Shown one piece after another: positions 52,681 to 64,000 of a stretch of 64,000 nt of DNA (within the stretch, counting starts at the first letter, position 1; the number at the start of each line of letters is the position of its first letter). The stretch is from Gordius sp. MW1 (lineage: Eukaryota > Nematomorpha > Gordioida > Gordea > Gordiidae). The position numbers and the translations under genes are program-made. The stretch lies in NCBI GenBank assembly GCA_964036665.1, contig OZ038529.1, forward strand, positions 13,276,060-13,340,059, in the 5' to 3' direction. The notes beneath the pieces were generated by a model. It had not been told where the DNA came from and searched no databases. It saw only the letters and a list, made by a program, of their open reading frames with translations.

Positions 52681-54401
52681 TGACTTCCGAAAAGAGGTTT
52701 TAAGCTGCGAGAACTATCATTTTGACAAAAGACAACGTTTTATTGTTGCGATTAGTTTGTTGTATCGCAACGTGATGCTTAATTTTTGAAAATGGCTCTA
52801 TGCGATCATGATTTCAAAGTAATAGTTTTACGCTTCTGATAAATTTTTACTTGGGATCATAGAAACCACGTCTGAAAACGACAACTTTCATCGGATGAAT
52901 ACGGTTCAAAGAAAAATATGTGAAAAATTTTGAGGCAAAAATATTTATTTTTTTCAATTCTATGTGAAAGAGCATAAAAAAATATATAAAAGTAAGCCAA
53001 TTTGAGAATACTATTATCCTCGATTGACTTCCGAAAAGAGGTTTTAAGCTGCGAGAACTATCATTTTGACAAAAGACAACGTTTTATTGTTGCGATTATT
53101 TTGTTGTATCGCAACGTGAGTGCTTAATTTTTCAAAAATGTACTATGCGATCATGATTTCAAAGTAATATTTTTCTGATTCTGATAAATTTTTACTTGGG
53201 ATCATGGAAACCACGTCTGAAAACGACAACTTTCATCGGATGAATACGGTTCAAAGAAAAATATGTGAAAAATTTTGAGTTAAAAATATTTATTTTTTTG
53301 ATTCTATGTGAAACAGCATGAAAAAATATATAAAAGTAAGCCAATTTGAGAATCCTATTATCCTCGATTGACTTCCGAAAAGAGGTTTTAAGCTGCGAGA
53401 ACTATCATTTTGACAAAAGACAACGTTTTATTGTTGCGAATAGTTTGTTGTATCGCAACGTGAGTGCTTAATTTTTTAAAAATGCACTATGCGATCATGA
53501 TTTCAAAGTAATATTTTTCTGATTCTGGTAAAATTTTTACTTGGGATCATAGAAACCACGTCTGAAAACGACAATTTTTATCGGATGCATACGGTTCAAA
53601 GAAAAATATGTGAAAAATTTATAGGTTAAAATATTTATTTTTTTCGATTCTATGTGAAAGAGCATGAAAAAATATATAAAAGTAAGCCAATTTGAGAATC
53701 CTATTATCCTCGATTGACTTCCGAAAAGAGGTTTTAAGCTGCGAGAACTATCATTTTGACAAAAGACAACGTTTTATTGTTGCGATTAGTTTGTTGTATC
53801 GCAACGTGATGCTTAATTTTTAAAAATGGCTCTATGCGATTATGATTTCAAAGTAATAGTTTTCAGATTCTGATAAATTTTTACTTGGGATCATAGAAAC
53901 CACGTCTTAAAACGACAACTTTCATCGGATGAATACGGTTCAAAGAAAAATATGTGAAAAATTTTGAGGTAAAAATATTTATTTTTTTCAATTCTATGTG
54001 AAAGAGCATGAAAAAATATATAAAAGTAAGCCAATTTGAGAATCCTATTATCCTCGATTGACTTCCGAAAAGAGGTTTTAAGCTGCGAGAACTATCATTT
54101 TGACAAAAGACAACGTTTTATTGTTGCGATTAGTTTGTTGTATCGCAACGTGAGTGCTTAATTTTTCAAAAATGCACTATGCGATCATGATTTCAAAGTA
54201 ATATTTTTCTGATTCTGATAAATTTTTACTTGGGATCATAGAAACCACGTCTGAAAACGACAACTTTCATCGGATGAATACGGTTCAAAGAAAAACATGT
54301 GAAAAATTTTGAGGTAAAAATATTTATTTTTTTCGATTCTATGTGAAAGAGCATAAAAAAATATATAAAAGTAAGCCAATTTGAGAATCTTATTATCCTC
54401 G
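52681..54401 (+). repeat. Satellite array, mixed monomers
   Basis: Five head-to-tail monomers with no clear higher-order order. One resembles the 40.6 kb monomers (TTTTACGCTTCTGATAAA near 52,830). The next has the GAGAATACTATTATCC variant like the monomer the LINE inserted into. No gene is visible. Confidence 0.88.
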
Positions 54402-56791
54402 ATTGACTTCCGAAAAGAGGTTTTAAGCTGCGAGAACTATCATTTTGACAAAAGACAACGTTTTATTGTTGCGATTAGTATGTTGTATCGCAACGTGATG
54501 CTTAATTTTTGAAAATGGCTCTATGCGATCATGATTTCAAAGTAATAGTTTTCAGCTTCTGATAAATTTTTACTTGGGATCATAGAAACCACGTCTGAAA
54601 ACGACAACTTTCATCGGATGAATACGGTTCAAAGAAAAATATGTGAAAAATTTTGAGGTAAAAATATTTATTTTTTTCAATTCTATGTGAAAGAGCATAA
54701 AAAAATATAGAAAAGTAAGCCAATTTGAGAATCCTATTATCCTCGATTGACTTCCGAAACGAGGTTTTAAGCTGCGAGAACTATCATTTTGACAAAAGAC
54801 AACGTTTTATTGTTGCGATTAGTTTGTTGTATCGCAACTTGAGTGCTTAATTTTTCAAAAATGCACTATGCGATCATGATTTCAAAGTAATACTTTTCTG
54901 ATTCTGATAAATTTTTACTTGTGATCATAGAAACCACGTCTGAAAACGACAACTTTCATCGGATGAATACGGTTCAAAGAAAAATATTTGAAAAATTTTG
55001 AGTTAAAAATATTTTTTTTTTGATTCTATGTGAAAGAGCATGAAAAAATATATAAAAGTAAGCCAATTTGAGAATCCTATTATCCTCGATTTACTTCCGA
55101 AAAGAGGTTTTAAGCTGCCAGAACTATTCATTTTGACAAAAGACAACGTTTTATTGTTGCGATTAGTTTGTTGTATCGCAACCTGAGTGCTGAATTTTTA
55201 AAAACTGCTCTATGCGATTATGATTTCAAAGTAATAGTTTTTAGATTCTGATAAATTTTTACTTGGGATCATAGAAACCACGTCTGAAAACGACAACTAT
55301 CGGATGAATACGGTTCAAAGAAAAATATGTGAAAAATTTTGAGGTAAAAATATTTATTTTTTTCGATTCTATGTGAAAGAGCGTAAAGAAATATATAAAA
55401 GTAAGCCAATCTGAGAATCCTATTATCCTCGATTGACTTCCGCAAAGAGGTTTTAAGCTGCGAGAACTATCATTTTGACAAAAGACAATGTTTTATTGTT
55501 GCGATTAGTTTGTTGTATCGCAACGTGAGTGCTTAATTTTTCAAAAATGCATTATGCGATCATGATTTCAAAGTAATAGTTCAGATTCTGATAAATTATT
55601 ACTTGGGATCATAGAAACCACGTCTGAAAACGACAACTTTCATCGGATGAATACGGTCCAAAGAAAAATATGTGAAAAGTTTTGAGGTAAAAATATTTAT
55701 TTTTTTCGATTTTATGTGAAAGAGCGTAAAAAAATATATAAAAGTAAGCCAATTTGAGAATCCTATTATCCTCGATTGACTTCCGCAAAGAGGTTTTAAG
55801 CTGCGAGAACTATCATTTTGACAAAAGACAACGTTTTATTGTTGCGATTAGTTTGTTGTATCGCAACGTGAGTGCTGAATTTTTGAGAACTGCTCTATGC
55901 GATCATGATTTCAAAGTAATAGTTTTCAGATTCTGATAAATTATTACTTGGGATCATAGAAACCACGTCTGAAAACGACAACTTTCATCGGATGAATACG
56001 GTCCAAAGAAAAATATGTGAAAAATTTTGAGGTAAAAATATTTATTTTTCTCGATTCTATGTGAAAGAGCGTAAAAAAATATATAAAAGTAAGCCAATTT
56101 GATAATCCTATTATCCTCGATTGACTTCCGAAAAGAGGTTTTAAGCTGCGAGAACTATTCTTTTGACAAAAGACAACGTTTTATTGTTGCGATTAGTTTG
56201 TTGTATCGCAACGTGAGTGCTGAATTTTTGAAAACTGCTCTATGCGATTATGATTTCAAAGTAAAAGTATTAAGATTCTGATAAATTTTTACTTGGGATC
56301 ATAGAAACCACGTCTGAAAACGACAACTTTCATCGGGTGAATACGGTTCAAAGAAAAATATGAGAAAAATTTTGAGGCAAAAATATTTATTTTTTTCAAT
56401 TCTATGTGAAAGAGCATGAAAAAATTTGAGAATCATATTATCCTCGATTGACTTCCGAAAAGAGGTTTTAAGCTGCGAGAACTATCATTTTGACAAAAGA
56501 CAACGTTTTATTGTTGCGATTAGTTTGTTGTATCGCAACGTGAGTGCTTAATTTTTCAAAAATGCACTATGCGATCATGATTTCAAAGTAATATTTTTCT
56601 GATTCTGATAAATTTTTACTTGGGATCATAGAAACCACGTCTGAAAACGACAACTTTCATCGGATGAATACGGTTCAAAGAAAAATATGTGAAAAATTTT
56701 GAGGTAAAAATATTTATTTTTCTCGATTCTATGTGAAAGAGCATGAAAAAGTATATAAAAGTAAGCCAATTTGAGAATCCTATTATCCTCG
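54402..56791 (+). repeat. 7-mer higher-order repeat, copy 1 (2,390 bp)
   Basis: Seven different monomers forming a unit that repeats four times to the end of the window. Markers in order: TTAGTATGTTGTATCGC (54,478), CCGAAACGAGG (54,755), GCTGCCAGAACT (near 55,116), GAGCGTAAAGAAATAT (55,380), AAAGACAATGTTTTATTG (near 55,485), TGAGAACTGCTC (near 55,884), and a 327-bp monomer lacking about 18 bp at 56,120-56,446. The seventh monomer ends in the GAAAAAGTATATAAAAG variant. Copy 1 has a T-run of 10 near 55,012 where the others have 9. Confidence 0.93.
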
Positions 56792-59179
56792 ATTGACTTC
56801 CGAAAAGAGGTTTTAAGCTGCGAGAACTATCATTTTGACAAAAGACAACGTTTTATTGTTGCGATTAGTATGTTGTATCGCAACGTGATGCTTAATTTTT
56901 GAAAATGGCTCTATGCGATCATGATTTCAAAGTAATAGTTTTCAGCTTCTGATAAATTTTTACTTGGGATCATAGAAACCACGTCTGAAAACGACAACTT
57001 TCATCGGATGAATACGGTTCAAAGAAAAATATGTGAAAAATTTTGAGGTAAAAATATTTATTTTTTTCAATTCTATGTGAAAGAGACTAAAAAAATATAG
57101 AAAAGTAAGCCAATTTGAGAATCCTATTATCCTCGATTGACTTCCGAAACGAGGTTTTAAGCTGCGAGAACTATCATTTTGACAAAAGACAACGTTTTAT
57201 TGTTGCGATTAGTTTGTTGTATCGCAACTTGAGTGCTTAATTTTTCAAAAATGCACTATGCGATCATGATTTCAAAGTAATACTTTTCTGATTCTGATAA
57301 ATTTTTACTTGGGATCATAGAAACCACGTCTGAAAACGACAACTTTCATCGGATGAATACGGTTCAAAGAAAAATATTTGAAAAATTTTGAGTTAAAAAT
57401 ATTTTTTTTTGATTCTATGTGAAAGAGCATGAAAAAATATATAAAAGTAAGCCAATTTGAGAATCCTATTATCCTCGATTTACTTCCGAAAAGAGGTTTT
57501 AAGCTGCCAGAACTATTTATTTTGACAAAAGACAACGTTTTATTGTTGCGATTAGTTTGTTGTATCGCAACCTGAGTGCTGAATTTTTAAAAACTGCTCT
57601 ATGCGATTATGATTTCAAAGTAATAGTTTTTAGATTCTGATAAATTTTTACTTGGGATCATAGAAACCACGTCTGAAAACGACAACTATCGGATGAATAC
57701 GGTTCAAAGAAAAATATGTGAAAAATTTTGAGGTAAAAATATTTATTTTTTTCGATTCTATGTGAAAGAGCGTAAAGAAATATATAAAAGTAAGCCAATC
57801 TGAGAATCCTATTTCCTCGATTGACTTCCGCAAAGAGGTTTTAAGCTGCGAGAACTATCATTTTGACAAAAGACAATGTTTTATTGTTGCGATTAGTTTG
57901 TTGTATCGCAACGTGAGTGCTTAATTTTTCAAAAATGCATTATGCGATCATGATTTCAAAGTAATAGTTCAGATTCTGATAAATTATTACTTGGGATCAT
58001 AGAAACCACGTCTGAAAACGACAACTTTCATCGGATGAATACGGTCCAAAGAAAAATATGTGAAAAGTTTTGAGGTAAAAATATTTATTTTTTTCGATTT
58101 TATGTGAAAGAGCGTAAAAAAATATATAAAAGTAAGCCAATTTGAGAATCCTATTATCCTCGATTGACTTCCGCAAAGAGGTTTTAAGCTGCGAGAACTA
58201 TCATTTTGACAAAAGACAACGTTTTATTGTTGCGATTAGTTTGTTGTATCGCAACGTGAGTGCTGAATTTTTGAGAACTGCTCTATGCGATCATGATTTC
58301 AAAGTAATAGTTTTCAGATTCTGATAAATTATTACTTGGGATCATAGAAACCACGTCTGAAAACGACAACTTTCATCGGATGAATACGGTCCAAAGAAAA
58401 ATATGTGAAAAATTTTGAGGTAAAAATATTTATTTTTCTCGATTCTATGTGAAAGAGCGTAAAAAAATATATAAAAGTAAGCCAATTTGATAATCCTATT
58501 ATCCTCGATTGACTTCCGAAAAGAGGTTTTAAGCTGCGAGAACTATTCTTTTGACAAAAGACAACGTTTTATTGTTGCGATTAGTTTGTTGTATCGCAAC
58601 GTGAGTGCTGAATTTTTGAAAACTGCTCTATGCGATTATGATTTCAAAGTAATAGTATTAAGATTCTGATAAATTTTTACTTGGGATCATAGAAACCACG
58701 TCTGAAAACGACAACTTTCATCGGGTGAATACGGTTCAAAGAAAAATATGAGAAAAATTTTGAGGCAAAAATATTTATTTTTTTCAATTCTATGTGAAAG
58801 AGCATGAAAAAATTTGAGAATCATATTATCCTCGATTGACTTCCGAAAAGAGGTTTTAAGCTGCGAGAACTATCATTTTGACAAAAGACAACGTTTTATT
58901 GTTGCGATTAGTTTGTTGTGTCGCAACGTGAGTGCTTAATTTTTCAAAAATGCACTATGCGATCATGATTTCAAAGTAATATTTTTCTGATTCTGATAAA
59001 TTTTTACTTGGGATCATAGAAACCACGTCTGAAAACGACAACTTTCATCGGATGAATACGGTTCAAAGAAAAATATGTGAAAAATTTTGAGGTAAAAATA
59101 TTTATTTTTCTCGATTCTATGTGAAAGAGCATGAAAAAGTATATAAAAGTAAGCCAATTTGAGAATCCTATTATCCTCG
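56792..59179 (+). repeat. 7-mer higher-order repeat, copy 2 (2,388 bp)
   Basis: Monomer starts at 56,792, 57,136, 57,478, 57,820, 58,163, 58,508 and 58,835, lengths 344, 342, 342, 343, 345, 327 and 345. Private differences include GAGACTAAAA near 57,084, ATTTCCTCG near 57,811 and TTGTGTCGC near 58,916. The short 327-bp monomer is 58,508-58,834. Confidence 0.94.
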
Positions 59180-61568
59180 ATTGACTTCCGAAAAGAGGTT
59201 TTAAGCTGCGAGAACTATCATTTTGACAAAAGACAACGTTTTATTGTTGCGATTAGTATGTTGTATCGCAACGTGATGCTTAATTTTTGAAAATGGCTCT
59301 ATGCGATCATGATTTCAAAGTAATAGTTTTCAGCTTCTGATAAATTTTTACTTGGGATCATAGAAACCACGTCTGAAAACGACAACTTTCATCGGATGAA
59401 TACGGTTCAAAGAAAAATATGTGAAAAATTTTGAGGTAAAAATATTTATTTTTTTCAATTCTATGTGAAAGAGCATAAAAAAATATAGAAAAGTAAGCCA
59501 ATTTGAGAATCCTATTATCCTCGATTGACTTCCGAAACGAGGTTTTAAGCTGCGAGAACTATCATTTTGACAAAAGACAACGTTTTATTGTTGCGATTAG
59601 TTTGTTGTATCGCAACTTGAGTGCTTAATTTTTCAAAAATGCACTATGCGATCATGATTTTAAAGTAATACTTTTCTGATTCTGATAAATTTTTACTTGG
59701 GATCATAGAAACCACGTCTGAAAACGACAACTTTCATCGGATGAATACGGTTCAAAGAAAAATATTTGAAAAATTTTGAGTTAAAAATATTTTTTTTTGA
59801 TTCTATGTGAAAGAGCATGAAAAAATATATAAAAGTAAGCCAATTTGAGAATCCTATTATCCTCGATTTACTTCCGAAAAGAGGTTTTAAGCTGCCAGAA
59901 CTATTCATTTTGACAAAAGACAACGTTTTATTGTTGCGATTAGTTTGTTGTATCGCAACCTGAGTGCTGAATTTTTAAAAACTGCTCTATGCGATTATGA
60001 TTTCAAAGTAATAGTTTTTAGATTCTGATAAATTTTTACTTGGGATCATAGAAACCACGTCTGAAAACGACAACTATCGGATGAATACGGTTCAAAGAAA
60101 AATATGTGAAAAATTTTTAGGTAAAAATATTTATTTTTTTCGATTCTATGTGAAAGAGCGTAAAGAAATATATAAAAGTAAGCCAATCTGAGAATCCTAT
60201 TATCCTCGATTGACTTCCGCAAAGAGGTTTTAAGCTGCGAGAACTATCATTTTGACAAAAGACAATGTTTTATTGTTGCGATTAGTTTGTTGTATCGCAA
60301 CGTGAGTGCTTAATTTTTCAAAAATGCATTATGCGATCATGATTTCAAAGTAATAGTTCAGATTCTGATAAATTATTACTTGGGATCATAGAAACCACGT
60401 CTGAAAACGACAACTTTCATCGGATGAATACGGTCCAAAGAAAAATATGTGAAAAGTTTTGAGGTAAAAATATTTATTTTTTTCGATTTTATGTGAAAGA
60501 GCGTAAAAAAATATATAAAAGTAAGCCAATTTGAGAATCCTATTATCCTCGATTGACTTCCGCAAAGAGGTTTTAAGCTGCGAGAACTATCATTTTGACA
60601 AAAGACAACGTTTTATTGTTGCGATTAGTTTGTTGTATCGCAACGTGAGTGCTGAATTTTTGAGAACTGCTCTATGCGATCATGATTTCAAAGTAATAGT
60701 TTTCAGATTCTGATAAATTATTACTTGGGATCATAGAAACCACGTCTGAAAACGACAACTTTCATCGGATGAATACGGTCCAAAGAAAAATATGTGAAAA
60801 ATTTTGAGGTAAAAATATTTATTTTTCTCGATTCTATGTGAAAGAGCGTAAAAAAATATATAAAAGTAAGCCAATTTGATAATCCTATTATCCTCGATTG
60901 ACTTCCGAAAAGAGGTTTTAAGCTGCGAGAACTATTCTTTTGACAAAAGACAACGTTTTATTGTTGCGATTAGTTTGTTGTATCGCAACGTGAGTGCTGA
61001 ATTTTTGAAAACTGCTCTATGCGATTATGATTTCAAAGTAATAGTATTAAGATTCTGATAAATTTTTACTTGGGATCATAGAAACCACGTCTGAAAACGA
61101 CAACTTTCATCGGGTGAATACGGTTCAAAGAAAAATATGAGAAAAATTTTGAGGCAAAAATATTTATTTTTTTCAATTCTATGTGAAAGAGCATGAAAAA
61201 ATTTGAGAATCATATTATCCTCGATTGACTTCCGAAAAGAGGTTTTAAGCTGCGAGAACTATCATTTTGACAAAAGACAACGTTTTATTGTTGCGATTAG
61301 TTTGTTGTATCGCAACGTGAGTGCTTAATTTTTCAAAAATGCACTATGCGATCATGATTTCAAAGTAATATTTTTCTGATTCTGATAAATTTTTACTTGG
61401 GATCATAGAAACCACGTCTGAAAACGACAACTTTCATCGGATGAATACGGTTCAAAGAAAAATATGTGAAAAATTTTGAGGTAAAAATATTTATTTTTCT
61501 CGATTCTATGTGAAAGAGCATGAAAAAGTATATAAAAGTAAGCCAATTTGAGAATCCTATTATCCTCG
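59180..61568 (+). repeat. 7-mer higher-order repeat, copy 3 (2,389 bp)
   Basis: Same seven monomers in the same order. It shares GATTTTAAAGTAATAC (near 59,657) with copy 4, where copies 1 and 2 have GATTTCAAAGTAATAC. The short monomer lies at 60,897-61,223. Confidence 0.94.
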
Positions 61569-63957
61569 ATTGACTTCCGAAAAGAGGTTTTAAGCTGCGA
61601 GAACTATCATTTTGACAAAAGACAACGTTTTATTGTTGCGATTAGTATGTTGTATCGCAACGTGATGCTTAATTTTTGAAAATGGCTCTATGCGATCATG
61701 ATTTCAAAGTAATAGTTTTCAGCTTCTGATAAATTTTTACTTGGGATCATAGAAACCACGTCTGAAAACGACAACTTTCATCGGATGAATACGGTTCAAA
61801 GAAAAATATGTGAAAAATTTTGAGGTAAAAATATTTATTTTTTTCAATTCTATGTGAAAGAGCATAAAAAAATATAGAAAAGTAAGCCAATTTGAGAATC
61901 CTATTATCCTCGATTGACTTCCGAAACGAGGTTTTAAGCTGCGAGAACTATCATTTTGACAAAAGACAACGTTTTATTGTTGCGATTAGTTTGTTGTATC
62001 GCAACTTGAGTGCTTAATTTTTCAAAAATGCACTATGCGATCATGATTTTAAAGTAATACTTTTCTGATTCTGATAAATTTTTACTTGGGATCATAGAAA
62101 CCACGTCTGAAAACGACAACTTTCATCGGATGAATACGGTTCAAAGAAAAATATTTGAAAAATTTTGAGTTAAAAATATTTTTTTTTGATTCTATGTGAA
62201 AGAGCATGAAAAAATATATAAAAGTAAGCCAATTTGAGAATCCTATTATCCTCGATTTACTTCCGAAAAGAGGTTTTAAGCTGCCAGAACTATTCATTTT
62301 GACAAAAGACAACGTTTTATTGTTGCGATTAGTTTGTTGTATCGCAACCTGAGTGCTGAATTTTTAAAAACTGCTCTATGCGATTATGATTTCAAAGTAA
62401 TAGTTTTTAGATTCTGATAAATTTTTACTTGGGATCATAGAAACCACGTCTGAAAACGACAACTATCGGATGAATACGGTTCAAAGAAAAATATGTGAAA
62501 AATTTTGAGGTAAAAATATTTATTTTTTTCGATTCTATGTGAAAGAGCGTAAAGAAATATATAAAAGTAAGCCAATCTGAGAATCCTATTATCCTCGATT
62601 GACTTCCGCAAAGAGGTTTTAAGCTGCGAGAACTATCATTTTGACAAAAGACAATGTTTTATTGTTGCGATTAGTTTGTTGTATCGCAACGTGAGTGCTT
62701 AATTTTTCAAAAATGCATTATGCGATCATGATTTCAAAGTAATAGTTCAGATTCTGATAAATTATTACTTGGGATCATAGAAACCACGTCTGAAAACGAC
62801 AACTTTTTTCGGATGAATACGGTCCAAAGAAAAATATGTGAAAAGTTTTGAGGTAAAAATATTTATTTTTTTCGATTTTATGTGAAAGAGCGTAAAAAAA
62901 TATATAAAAGTAAGCCAATTTGAGAATCCTATTATCCTCGATTGACTTCCGCAAAGAGGTTTTAAGCTGCGAGAACTATCATTTTGACAAAAGACAACGT
63001 TTTATTGTTGCGATTAGTTTGTTGTATCGCAACGTGAGTGCTGAATTTTTGAGAACTGCTCTATGCGATCATGATTTCAAAGTAATAGTTTTCAGATTCT
63101 GATAAATTATTACTTGGGATCATAGAAACCACGTCTGAAAACGACAACTTTCATCGGATGAATACGGTCCAAAGAAAAATATGTGAAAAATTTTGAGGTA
63201 AAAATATTTATTTTTCTCGATTCTATGTGAAAGAGCGTAAAAAAATATATAAAAGTAAGCCAATTTGATAATCCTATTATCCTCGATTGACTTCCGAAAA
63301 GAGGTTTTAAGCTGCGAGAACTATTCTTTTGACAAAAGACAACGTTTTATTGTTGCGATTAGTTTGTTGTATCGCAACGTGAGTGCTGAATTTTTGAAAA
63401 CTGCTCTATGCGATTATGATTTCAAAGTAATAGTATTAAGATTCTGATAAATTTTTACTTGGGATCATAGAAACCACGTCTGAAAACGACAACTTTCATC
63501 GGGTGAATACGGTTCAAAGAAAAATATGAGAAAAATTTTGAGGCAAAAATATTTATTTTTTTCAATTCTATGTGAAAGAGCATGAAAAAGTTTGAGAATC
63601 ATATTATCCTCGATTGACTTCCGAAAAGAGGTTTTAAGCTGCGAGATCTATCATTTTGACAAAAGACAACGTTTTATTGTTGCGATTAGTTTGTTGTATC
63701 GCAACGTGAGTGCTTAATTTTTCAAAAATGCACTATGCGATCATGATTTCAAAGTAATATTTTTCTGATTCTGATAAATTTTTACTTGGGATCATAGAAA
63801 CCACGTCTGAAAACGACAACTTTCATCGGATGAATACGGTTCAAAGAAAAATATGTGAAAAATTTTGAGGTAAAAATATTTATTTTTCTCGATTCTATGT
63901 GAAAGAGCATGAAAAAATATATAAAAGTAAGCCAATTTGAGAATCCTATTATCCTCG
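61569..63957 (+). repeat. 7-mer higher-order repeat, copy 4 (2,389 bp)
   Basis: Same order again, with private changes such as CTTTTTTCGG near 62,803 and GAAAAAGTTTGAG near 63,584. The short monomer lies at 63,286-63,612. The last monomer carries GAAAAAATATATAAAAG instead of the AAAAAGTATAT variant of copies 2 and 3. Confidence 0.94.
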
Positions 63958-64000
63958 ATTGACTTCCGAAAAGAGGTTTTAAGCTGCGAGAACTATCATT
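63958..64000 (+). repeat. Satellite continues past the window end
   Basis: The first 43 bp of the next monomer, in the phase expected for a fifth copy of the 7-mer unit; too short to confirm which monomer it is. Confidence 0.8.

Noticed and set aside
55754-63447. Repeated 60-residue open frames (start MRILLSSIDF or MIILLSSIDF) in the right-hand array
   Set aside because: They recur because the satellite unit recurs; the type C head lacks the stops found in other monomers. No splice, Kozak or codon signal supports a protein, and related monomers close the frame freely.
1-64000. CRISPR array
   Set aside because: Repeats are contiguous 344-bp units without short repeats and unique spacers, and there are no cas genes.

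Overview
The window is almost entirely one AT-rich satellite DNA array with a monomer of about 344 bp (usually 342-345 bp), all copies head to tail on the same strand. I estimate about 177 monomers: roughly 125 to the left and 53 to the right of a single 3.1 kb insertion. No host gene, tRNA, rRNA or bacterial-type operon is visible. The satellite, together with an RTE-clade non-LTR retrotransposon (LINE), points to an animal nuclear genome, probably an invertebrate. The array looks like centromeric or other constitutive heterochromatin. I cannot name the species: the LINE protein resembles RTE elements that are common in both nematodes and arthropods.

Layout. 1-15.4 kb: mixed monomers of two main haplotypes, A (GTGAGTGC then CAAAAATGCAC) and B (GTGATGC then GAAAATGGCTCT), often alternating, with two isolated type C monomers. 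15.4-18.8 kb: a locally amplified subfamily marked by CATCGAAAGAATACGG. 18.8-22.2 kb: mixed monomers. 22.2-30.9 kb: a 4-mer/8-mer higher-order pattern (about 1.38 and 2.75 kb). 30.9-39.8 kb: two copies of a 13-monomer, about 4.48 kb unit, the second followed by a 5-monomer partial duplicate to about 41.5 kb. 42,856-45,946: the RTE element on the minus strand, flanked by a perfect 18-bp target-site duplication. 46-54.4 kb: satellite again, with two monomers carrying a 73-bp internal duplication and a 3-mer (about 1.03 kb) unit. 54,402-63,957: four complete, nearly identical copies of a 7-monomer, about 2,389-bp higher-order repeat; a fifth copy begins at 63,958.

The only protein-coding sequence is the LINE. 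It has an apurinic-like endonuclease frame followed by a reverse transcriptase frame, all expected catalytic motifs in place, a short 5' leader and an AAG-repeat 3' tail that starts at the stop codon. The two frames meet at a run of eight A's, so a one-base length change there, real or from sequencing, explains why the usual single RTE frame appears as two. The many 60-88 residue open frames in the satellite are by-products of the repeat and I do not call them genes.

I found no convincing new gene system. The points most worth following are the mosaic of different higher-order repeat periods along one array, the hairpin-forming inverted repeat in nearly every monomer, and the single young LINE as a time marker for array turnover.
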